NCBI GenBank assembly: GCA_934699305.1
Contig: CAKUWM010000220.1
Location: 1 to 5,214, forward strand
Origin: an uncultured Saprospiraceae bacterium
GTDB taxonomy: Bacteria > Bacteroidota > Bacteroidia > Chitinophagales > Saprospiraceae
Reading direction: 5' to 3'
DNA length: 5,214 nt
Shown: piece by piece, positions 1 to 5,214 of the stretch
How positions within the stretch are numbered: position 1 is the stretch's first letter
Layout of the letters: every line of letters begins with the position of its first letter
Program-made: the position numbers and the translations under genes
The notes under the pieces: generated by a model
Told to the model about the DNA's origin: nothing
What the model saw: only the letters and a program-made list of their open reading frames with translations
The model's database searches: none

Positions 1-130
1 ATTCAACTGTATCTAAAGAATCAGCACCGAGGTGTTCAGTAAAGCTTGCCTCAAGAGTTACATCAGACTCATCTACGCCAAGTCTTTCAACGATAATTTT
101 TCTGACTTTTTCTTCAATACTTTGTGACAT
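1..130 (-). CDS. acpP: Acyl carrier protein, N-terminal 43 residues (cut by window edge)
   Basis: This gene encodes the small cytosolic carrier that holds growing acyl chains as thioesters on a 4'-phosphopantetheine arm during type II fatty acid synthesis. The visible part starts MSQSIEEKVRKIIVERLG, which is typical helix I of an ACP. It continues to the GADSLD motif, in which Ser38 is the phosphopantetheine attachment site. The remaining 35 or so residues of a normal ACP of about 78 residues lie beyond base 1. The ATG at 128-130 fits the family N-terminus and follows a Bacteroidota-type promoter. In many Bacteroidota the next genes would be fabF and rnc, but they are not visible here. uvrC lies upstream on the same strand with a 226-base gap, and the separate promoter suggests independent expression. 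The identification is secure. Confidence 0.96.
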   Translation of the reverse strand, partial: MSQSIEEKVRKIIVERLGVDESDVTLEASFTEHLGADSLDTVE

Positions 131-168
131 TTTACGATTGTTTAAGTTTGGTTTATTAAATTAAGGTG

Positions 169-200
169 CAAAGTAAATCATTCCTACATCTATAAACAAA
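169..200 (-). promoter_or_regulatory. Bacteroidota-type promoter of acpP
   Basis: Read on the minus strand, TTTG (197-200) is followed after exactly 20 bases by TTACTTTG (169-176). The Bacteroidota sigma-ABfr consensus is TTTG-N19-21-TAnnTTTG, so only one fixed position (the A of TA) differs. Transcription would begin near 163 and leave a leader of about 33 bases before the acpP ATG. The rest of the 131-356 gap is AT-rich. It has a weak 6-bp inverted repeat (222-227 with 248-253), but no T-run follows it in the direction of uvrC transcription. I therefore see no clear terminator for uvrC. The match is by eye; no transcript data are available. Confidence 0.6.
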
Positions 201-356
201 GATTTAGGCCATTATTTTTTTCCATCGATGTTTTTTTGCCTTATTGGCGATGGATTATCCTTTTTATTTGAAAGATTTAGGTTGATTTTCCTATGCTTTT
301 ACGTTGTTTCTACTTTTCTGACGTCAAATTGTTTAAAAGTAACATTTGGAGACCTT

Positions 357-2186
357 TTATTTTTTTTCTGTTGACTCTATATCATCATTAGCGTCGGAGT
401 GATAATATTTATAGATTATTTGACCGGTTTTTTTGCCAACAGCAGCGACGAGCGCCTCCTCATTGGCCTCGGCTATCCGCTTTACGCTTTTGAAGGTCTG
501 TAATAGCTGTTGAGTGGATATTTTTCCCACACCCTTAATTTGGGACAGTTCCGACACGGTAAAGTTCATAGAGCGTTTATCCCTGTGAAAGGTTATGGCA
601 AAGCGGTGTGCTTCATTTCTAAGCCTTTGAATCAATTTTAAAGATTCTGATTTTTTATTGATGTAAAGGGGGATAGAGTCTCCCGGGAAAAATATTTCTT
701 CTAATCGCTTAGCGATGCCTACTAATGTCACTCGCCCAAGGATTCCCAGTTTGTTGAGGACATCGGTCGCCATGCCGAGTTGTCCCTTTCCGCCATCCAC
801 GATAATCAAGTCCGGTAGTGGACTACCTTCATCCAGAAGTCGGGTATATCGCCGGGTTATCACCTCTTCCATCGAAGCAAAGTCATTGGGGCCTTCGACG
901 GTCTTTATATTAAATTTACGATATTCACTTTTGGCGGGTTGTGCATTTTTAAACACGACACAACTGGATACCGGATTGGTGCCTTGAATATTACTATTGT
1001 CGAAGCATTCAATGTGTACCGGTAGATGATCCATGTGAAGATCTTTCTGGAGCGTCTCCATGATGCGTTGGGCTGGCGTGACACGTGGTGCCGATGCTGA
1101 TTCTTTTCTTTTTTGTAGAATATAAAAATGGATATTCTTCTCTGCCATCTCCAGCAACTTACGCTTATCGCCTATACTTGGAATCTGTATCTTGATGTTT
1201 TTTTCATCCAGTTCAACATCATCACGATTGACCAATACTTCAGGAGCAATGCTATTGAATCGTTGCCTCAACTGTTGAATTCCATACGAAAATATGAAGC
1301 CATCATCATCAAATGTACGTACACCTTCCTGGACAAATGTATTAATCATGCTGCCATTGACTACCTTGATGTAATTGATATAGAACTCATCTCCTTCAGC
1401 AAAATAGGCAAATACATCAATGTCTTTGATGGAGACGCTTACCACCATTGACTTTGACTGATAGTCTTCAAATAAGGTCAGTTTGTCCTTTATCTCTGCT
1501 GCCCTCTCGTATTCCAGATTTTCAGCAAAGCGCTCCATTTCGTCGCGAAGATAAGCTTTGACAGGAGCAAAGTTGCCCCGCATGATGTTTTTTACCTGAT
1601 CGATCTTCTTATCGTATTCCGTTTCACTTTCAAAGCCTTCACACGGTCCCATACAGTTTCTCAAGTGATATTCCAGGCATACTTTGAACTTACCTTTTTT
1701 AATGTTTTCCGGTGTCAGATTTAAGTTGCAGGTGCGCAGTGGGAATAAGCTTTTTATCAAGTCGAGAATCTGCTGTACGCGAAATTTAGAGGTAAAAGGG
1801 CCAAAGTACGTCGAACCATCCTTGATTACCTGCCGTGTAAAAAATACACGAGGGAAGGGCTCTTTTTTAATACATATATAAGCGTATGACTTGCCATCTT
1901 TCAGGAGAACATTGTATCGGGGCTGGAATTTTTTAATGAAGGTAGCTTCCAGAAGTAGAGCATCGTGCTCTGTCTCAACGACCGTATATTCCAGATCCAC
2001 GGCATGATCTACCATTATCCTTGATTTGCCGGGCTTGTTGGAGGAGTTGAAGTACGAAGAAAGTCTGTTTTTGAGACTTTTGGCCTTTCCGACATAAATA
2101 ATTTTTCTTTCAATGTCTAAAAAACGATAAACACCGGGTTGTTTGGGTATTGAAGCAGAAATAGCCTTGAAATCGTCTTTGTTCAT
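357..2186 (-). CDS. uvrC: UvrABC excinuclease subunit C (609 aa, complete)
   Basis: UvrC makes both incisions, 3' and 5' of a DNA lesion, in nucleotide excision repair after UvrA and UvrB have located the damage. The domains are in normal order. The N-terminal GIY-YIG nuclease has GVY at 18-20, YVG at 31-33, Arg41 and the catalytic Glu80 in LLLEATFIKKFQPRYN. Four cysteines (153, 170, 178, 182) are placed like the reported 4Fe-4S ligands of E. coli UvrC. A UVR segment for UvrB contact lies at about 207-242. The RNase H-like nuclease has Asp396 (ECFDNSN), Asp464 (IIVDGGKGQ) and His527 (RNEAHRFA). Helix-hairpin-helix motifs run from about 545 to 597 (LSQIKGVGK). The length is normal for the family and nothing is missing. 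The ATG at 2184-2186 gives a standard N-terminus. The gene follows the kinase gene by 18 bases on the same strand and is probably co-transcribed with it. The tail is a short acidic/lysine stretch. Confidence 0.98.
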   Translation of the reverse strand: MNKDDFKAISASIPKQPGVYRFLDIERKIIYVGKAKSLKNRLSSYFNSSNKPGKSRIMVDHAVDLEYTVVETEHDALLLEATFIKKFQPRYNVLLKDGKSYAYICIKKEPFPRVFFTRQVIKDGSTYFGPFTSKFRVQQILDLIKSLFPLRTCNLNLTPENIKKGKFKVCLEYHLRNCMGPCEGFESETEYDKKIDQVKNIMRGNFAPVKAYLRDEMERFAENLEYERAAEIKDKLTLFEDYQSKSMVVSVSIKDIDVFAYFAEGDEFYINYIKVVNGSMINTFVQEGVRTFDDDGFIFSYGIQQLRQRFNSIAPEVLVNRDDVELDEKNIKIQIPSIGDKRKLLEMAEKNIHFYILQKRKESASAPRVTPAQRIMETLQKDLHMDHLPVHIECFDNSNIQGTNPVSSCVVFKNAQPAKSEYRKFNIKTVEGPNDFASMEEVITRRYTRLLDEGSPLPDLIIVDGGKGQLGMATDVLNKLGILGRVTLVGIAKRLEEIFFPGDSIPLYINKKSESLKLIQRLRNEAHRFAITFHRDKRSMNFTVSELSQIKGVGKISTQQLLQTFKSVKRIAEANEEALVAAVGKKTGQIIYKYYHSDANDDIESTEKK

Positions 2187-2204
2187 ACCTTTATAACAAA
2201 CTTA

Positions 2205-3248
2205 CTACCGCGAGGTTGAATCATTGAATTCTTGAAGGGTCTGAAGAAGTCGCATTTGATTGCCAGCCCTAATGAAATTGTGGCCTTCATACGCGGCTCC
2301 ATAATATTGATCATTCATCAAAAAGTCAGTCATAAAGCGCAGTGCCTGCATATATACAAGGATTTGTCCGGATAAATGAAGCGACTTTTTCTCGGACTCA
2401 GACATCAATGAGCCAAGCTCACTTAAATATGCCTCTTGAATCGCATCAAAATACTCCTTCCTCACATGAATTTTACTAAAATCAGACTCTTCCTCACTTA
2501 CCGGACATACATAAGTTCGCACCATGTCTCCCCAGTCGCTGATGATGTATCCCGGCATCACGGTATCTAAATCTATGACACAGATTCCGCAATCTTCTTT
2601 GTCCAATAGTACGTTGCTGATCTTGGCATCATGATGCATGACACGTGTTCTAAAGTGTGGCGAAATCGTAATTTGATTATATTGTTCTACCAATGGCTTT
2701 TGATGAAGCATTCTTTGTATCAAATCCTTTGATTGCCTTATTCGACTATGATTTCCGGCTTCTAAGGCATCATGAAATTGGGTAAATCTCCATTGCAGGT
2801 TGTGAAAATCATGGATGACGGGTTGTAGTAGTTTCATGTCAAAATCATTGAATACCGCTGTAAATCGGGCAAATTGCCTCGCTGCTTCATACGCCTGATG
2901 TGGTGTCTCTACGACTTCTATCGTCAAACTGTCGCTTATCCAAGGGAAAAATCGATAAAACCCTTCACCATCGAAGTACATTGATTTGCCATCCTTGTCG
3001 GATATAGGGAGTATTAGCGGCATATCAACCTCCTTTCCTGAAATATATTTTTTAAGTAAATCTAAATTGCTATGGATAACTTCAGGGTGCGCAAATACAT
3101 TGGAATTAATCCTTTGCAATACATAATAAGCGTCCCCTATGTGTACTTTATAAGTCTGGTTAATCAGACCGGATTTCACCTGAACAATAGACTTTATGGT
3201 TTCTTCAGAAAAAAAATGGCTAACTACCTTTCGGATGGACTCATTCAT
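2205..3248 (-). CDS. APH/choline-kinase-fold sugar kinase, N-acetylhexosamine 1-kinase-like (347 aa)
   Basis: This is a small-molecule kinase of the aminoglycoside phosphotransferase (APH) fold, cytosolic, with no signal peptide or membrane segment. A glycine-containing nucleotide loop sits at about 26-35 (SGLINQTYKV). The catalytic loop is HHDAKISN at 205-212, with Asp207 as the likely base and Asn212 as a metal ligand. It is followed by VIDLDTVMPG at 224-233, with Asp226 and Asp228 for Mg. The patterns YVLQRINSNVF (42-52), IDLDTVMPG and SDWGDMVRTYV resemble NahK-type N-acetylhexosamine 1-kinases, which phosphorylate GlcNAc/GalNAc at C1 and are about 360 residues long. In Bacteroidota such proteins are often labelled only 'phosphotransferase' or, misleadingly, 'desulfatase'. 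The usual ATP-binding lysine position appears to hold Gln45-Arg46. The substrate cannot be fixed from sequence, and no sugar-pathway neighbour is visible. The ATG at 3246-3248 gives the expected N-terminus. The gene ends TAG with TAA directly after it, 18 bases before uvrC. The kinase-fold call is firm; the amino-sugar role is inferred. Confidence 0.85.
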   Translation of the reverse strand: MNESIRKVVSHFFSEETIKSIVQVKSGLINQTYKVHIGDAYYVLQRINSNVFAHPEVIHSNLDLLKKYISGKEVDMPLILPISDKDGKSMYFDGEGFYRFFPWISDSLTIEVVETPHQAYEAARQFARFTAVFNDFDMKLLQPVIHDFHNLQWRFTQFHDALEAGNHSRIRQSKDLIQRMLHQKPLVEQYNQITISPHFRTRVMHHDAKISNVLLDKEDCGICVIDLDTVMPGYIISDWGDMVRTYVCPVSEEESDFSKIHVRKEYFDAIQEAYLSELGSLMSESEKKSLHLSGQILVYMQALRFMTDFLMNDQYYGAAYEGHNFIRAGNQMRLLQTLQEFNDSTSR

Positions 3249-3752
3249 CGATTGCTATTTAACGTCTTTATTTCAATTTTTAGAATTAGCCGACATTTTC
3301 CTTGTAAAAGATGGTTATTTATATGTGAGCAAAGCAAAACTGTTAAAATTACCCCTCCATAATTAAAATGCCGCAATGTGAAATTAATGGAAATTTAGGA
3401 ATAAGGTCAAATTTATTATGAACCAAAATTCAGTATTTAAAAATGATGAATCGAAAAACGACTCTTATTACCGATTGAATACAATAAAAGTCCAATAGAA
3501 TTGGGCTAAACAACAAACACATTGTCATTTTACTAAACTATGAAACGATTTGCGAATGGGGGTTATTCACATATTCAGCGATCTCCGGTTTTGGAAAACC
3601 TCGATTGGAGATTACAACTATCTATACCACAAATTGCAGATAATCGATATGCAATTCTGAATCTTTGACACTACTTTAACCACCTAAATCTAAGGTTAGC
3701 TTCATATTTTGCCTATAATAGGAATCCTTGTTTATTAACAGGAAATTAGGGT
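3249..3752. other. AT-rich intergenic region without a convincing gene
   Basis: About 500 bases separate the start of the kinase gene from the end of the Rpn-like remnant. Stop codons are dense in all frames. The longest ATG-initiated frames I read are 26 codons (3418-3498, plus) and 42 codons (3540-3668, plus). Neither has a recognisable product or a clear ribosome binding site. The kinase promoter should lie here on the minus strand. A -7-like TAAATTTG reads at 3408-3415, but it has no good TTTG at the right distance. Two small inverted repeats at 3581-3656 are listed separately. No tRNA, CRISPR or long repeat is seen. The region may be an old insertion zone, given the decayed mobile genes beside it. 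Confidence 0.6.
3581..3656. other. Two adjacent inverted repeats (possible structured DNA or RNA)
   Basis: The first structure pairs ATCTCC (3581-3586) with GGAGAT (3607-3612). It encloses a second pairing, GGTTT with AAACC (3587-3591 and 3596-3600, loop TGGA), and leaves TCGATT unpaired on one side. The second structure pairs AATTGCA (3632-3638) with TGCAATT (3650-3656) around an 11-base loop. Neither is followed by a T-run, so neither is a terminator. Arms of 5-7 bp in AT-rich DNA can arise by chance, and no known RNA family is recognised. Confidence 0.25.
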
Positions 3753-4161
3753 TTAAATTTTGTCTAATATATCATTTATCTCATCTTCCGAAAAACCAGT
3801 AATGTCTGAGATGGTAATTATGTCAAACCCTTTAGCATAACATTTTAGGACTATTTCAATCTTTCCTTCAATCTTTCCTTTAGCTTTTCCTTTTATTATT
3901 CCTTTAGCTTCTCCTTCGATGATTCCTTTAGCTTTCCGTTTCTTCCCCTTGTAATAATCCGGTTTCCCATGCATCTTCTAACATGTCCTTGGATACCAAT
4001 AAGTTCTTTTGAAATTTGTTATATTTTATTTTTGTTGCTGCATCCATATTGTCATATCTTAATTGATCATCCACTAATTGAAGTCCTTTGGCCTGATAAT
4101 TTTCCGGCAATTTGGTATTTTTTAAAAAATCACTACTGACCGACAAAAATTTTAATATAAT
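3753..4161 (-). pseudogene. C-terminal remnant of an Rpn / PD-(D/E)XK 'putative transposase' family gene, frameshifted
   Basis: Rpn-type proteins are PD-(D/E)XK nucleases linked to DNA breakage and recombination. Their C-termini typically carry runs of KG/EG-rich residues. Here two overlapping minus-strand frames make one such tail. The first (4194 to 3928) gives a helical segment ending in LVSKDMLEDAWETGLLQGEE. The second (3974 to 3753) continues with KAKGIIEGEAKG repeats and ends in a helical segment, FDIITISDITGFSEDEINDIL. Removing one base from GGGG (3945-3948) or AAA (3939-3941) joins them smoothly as ETGLLQG(E/K)(E/K)RKAKG, so a one-base insertion is the likely lesion. The N-terminal nuclease domain of roughly 200 residues is absent. 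The gene stops at the left end of the neighbouring IS, which probably interrupted it. The family call rests on the tail pattern only, because no catalytic motif is present. An alternative is another protein with a similar KG-rich tail. Confidence 0.6.
3858..3929 (-). repeat. Three imperfect 24-bp tandem units encoding an 8-residue KGxxxGxx repeat
   Basis: On the plus strand the 11-mer TCCTTTAGCTT recurs at 3876-3886, 3900-3910 and 3924-3934, an exact 24-base period. On the minus strand the units 3906-3929, 3882-3905 and 3858-3881 encode KGIIEGEA, KGIIKGKA and KGKIEGKI. Such in-frame repeats are characteristic of the charged tail of Rpn-like proteins and probably expand and contract by slippage. 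Confidence 0.85.
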
Positions 4162-4191
4162 GGGAAGCTGTCTAAAGCTTCCCATTTTTTT
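4159..4191 (+). terminator. Terminator-like hairpin at the IS left end, upstream of the transposase
   Basis: AATGGGAAGCT (4159-4169) pairs perfectly over 11 bp with AGCTTCCCATT (4176-4186) around the loop GTCTAA. The T-run 4185-4191 follows directly, so on the plus strand this reads as a rho-independent terminator. It lies 31 bases before the transposase ATG. Many IS elements guard their transposase against transcripts entering from outside, and this hairpin could serve that purpose. The left arm and loop, GGGAAGCTGTCTAA, also look like an IS terminal inverted repeat, so the palindrome may overlap the element's tip. Confidence 0.65.
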
Positions 4192-4221
4192 CATATCTTG
4201 GTTTTACCACAAATCAAAAAT

Positions 4222-5214
4222 ATGAGCGGTAAAGATAATCATTTAGTCGGTCAGCCGGTTTTTAAACAGCTAGTAAATTTTATTCCAAAGAACAAATTTG
4301 ACTTACTTGTTGAAAAATTCGGTTCAGACCGTTATTACAAATCCTTTTCATCTTGGACACAGTTGGTGAGCATGCTGTTTGGAGTGTTGAGCAGATGCGA
4401 TTCATCGGGCGAAGTTGCAGATGGGATGCGGGCATTGGAAGGCAAACTCAATCATCTTGGGATGAGCAGTTCTCCTGCAAAGAGTACCTTTGGCGATGGC
4501 TTGCGCAACAGAGATGACGAATTTTTTAGAGAAGTATATTTTATGCTTATTGAACATTTTAAGCCGTTTTTGTCGGTCAGCCGATTGGATAAGGTTTCTT
4601 TTGAAAAGCTGTTTTTATTCGACAGCACCACCATTCGCCTGTTTTCTGATGTACTGAAAGGGGTGGGACGAAATCCCAAGAATGAAGGTAAAAAGAAAGG
4701 AGGATTGAAAGTTCACGTGGTGGTAGATGCCCACTCAGACACGCCTGAATTCGTCCGTATCAGCGAAGCCAAAAGCCACGACAAGAACTTTATCAAATAT
4801 CTGACACTCCCAAAACATAGTATGATCGTTTTTGACCGAGCCTATAATCACTACTTGCAATTCGCCCGTTTTACCCAAAATGAGATTTCATTTGTGTGCC
4901 GTTTGAAGAAAAATGCGGTATATGAAGTGATAGAAGAATCTTATTCGCAGACACTGAACGAGGAAGAGTCAGGTGTATTCAAGGAAGAACACATTCATCT
5001 AAATTATAAGGAAGGCAAATTAGATAAGAAACTTTGTCTAAGAAAAGTCAGTTATCGGGATGATAAAGGAAGATGTTATGAATTCATAATTCATAACTAA
5101 TAACTTCGAGATTAATAGAGACGAAGTCGCCTATTTGTACAAATTACGGTGGAATATTGAATTACTATTCAAAAAACTGAAGCATAACTTCCAACTGCAT
5201 TATTTTTATTCTGA
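4222..5214 (+). pseudogene. IS4-family transposase, frameshifted by a 7-bp duplication and cut by the window edge
   Basis: This would be the DDE recombinase that cuts and pastes the IS. Numbered from the ATG at 4222-4224, the N-terminal domain (FKQLVNFIPKNKFD, about 14-80) is of the DUF4372 type common in Bacteroidota IS4 elements. The first catalytic Asp is Asp134 (LFLFDSTTIRLF) and the second is Asp205 (MIVFDRAYNHY). The frame runs to YEFIIHN and stops at 5098-5100. Removing one copy of the duplicated ATTCATA restores YEFITNNFEINRDEVAYLYK and then the signature Y-x2-R-x3-E-x6-K, with Tyr304, Arg307, catalytic Glu311 and Lys318 (Glu codon 5159-5161). The restored frame stays open to the window end at HYFYS. 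As it stands, the 292-residue product lacks the catalytic Glu and should be inactive. I chose ATG 4222 because it gives MSGKDNHLVG. An in-frame TTG at 4198 would add eight residues. Confidence 0.9.
5081..5096 (+). repeat. 7-bp tandem duplication (ATTCATA x2) inside the transposase gene
   Basis: ATTCATA occurs at 5082-5088 and again at 5089-5095. The 7-base periodicity extends over 5081-5096. Deleting one unit joins GAA TTC ATA directly to ACT AAT AAC, reading EFITNN, the sequence expected at this point in IS4-family transposases. The extra unit shifts the frame by one and exposes the TAA at 5098-5100. Confidence 0.9.

Larger units (their letters stand above)
4162..5214 (+). mobile_element. 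IS4-family insertion sequence, left part (right end outside window)
   Basis: The element is recognised from its IS4-family DDE transposase. I place the left boundary tentatively at GGGAAGCTGTCTAAA (4162-4176). That sequence resembles the GAGGCTGTCTAA-type tips seen in Bacteroidota insertion sequences, and it is also where the leftward Rpn-like reading frame loses plausible homology. The right end, the partner inverted repeat and the target duplication are not in the window, so the boundary is uncertain by some tens of bases. If it is right, the bases just left of 4162 (TTTAATATAAT) should contain the target duplication. Confidence 0.6.

Noticed and set aside
222..253. CCATCG/CGATGG inverted repeat between uvrC and acpP
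   Set aside because: In the direction of uvrC transcription it is followed by A residues, not T, so it is not a terminator. The stem is only 6 bp with a 20-base loop.
715..987. 90-codon plus-strand frame inside uvrC
   Set aside because: It lies antisense to the conserved RNase H-like region of uvrC, and its translation has no recognisable domain.
1128..1451. 107-codon plus-strand frame inside uvrC
   Set aside because: It is antisense to a well-supported gene and shows no family features; it is a shadow frame.
3072..3362. 96-codon plus-strand frame over the start of the kinase gene
   Set aside because: It is mostly antisense to conserved kinase N-terminal codons, with no recognisable product.
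3408..3415. TAAATTTG on the minus strand as a -7 box for the kinase gene
   Set aside because: No TTTG lies 19-21 bases upstream, and it would imply a leader of about 160 bases. It is too weak to call.
3418..3498. 26-codon plus-strand frame starting MNQNSVFKND
   Set aside because: It is too short, with no recognisable features, in AT-rich DNA where such frames are expected by chance.
3858..3929. Tandem repeats as a possible CRISPR array
   Set aside because: The 24-bp units are contiguous with no spacers and preserve a coding pattern, so this is a coding minisatellite.
4452..4679. 75-codon minus-strand frame inside the transposase
   Set aside because: It is antisense to the conserved first-Asp region of the transposase; a shadow.

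Overview
This window looks like a Bacteroidota chromosome. The protein families point that way. So does a promoter-like TTTG-N20-TTACTTTG sequence in front of the acyl carrier protein gene, which matches the Bacteroidota -33/-7 consensus (TTTG / TAnnTTTG). The genes also lack obvious Shine-Dalgarno sequences. The genus cannot be told from this stretch.

Left part (1-3248), housekeeping genes on the minus strand. In transcription order these are a sugar-kinase-like phosphotransferase resembling N-acetylhexosamine 1-kinase (2205-3248), the excinuclease subunit uvrC (357-2186) only 18 bases further on, and then acpP (1-130, cut by the window edge), which has its own promoter (169-200). The kinase and uvrC are probably co-transcribed. 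All three look intact where visible.

Middle part (3249-3752), about 500 bases of AT-rich DNA with no convincing gene. It holds two small inverted repeats and a 42-codon open frame of doubtful meaning.

Right part (3753-5214), a graveyard of two mobile-type genes. On the minus strand is the C-terminal piece of a gene resembling the Rpn / PD-(D/E)XK 'putative transposase' family. It ends in a 24-bp (8-residue) tandem repeat, carries a single-base frameshift just before that repeat, and has no N-terminal nuclease domain. Abutting it on the plus strand is the left part of an IS4-family insertion sequence. This IS has a terminator-like hairpin at its left end and a DDE transposase gene broken by a 7-bp tandem duplication. 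The duplication separates the two catalytic aspartates from the YREK motif that carries the catalytic glutamate. The simplest history is that the IS inserted into the Rpn-like gene and both genes then decayed. The missing Rpn N-terminus is predicted to lie beyond the right end of the IS, outside the window.

I saw no new defence or enzymatic system here. The most informative observations are the precise 7-bp duplication in the transposase, the IS/Rpn junction, and the IS-derived start codons placed in front of the Rpn remnant.
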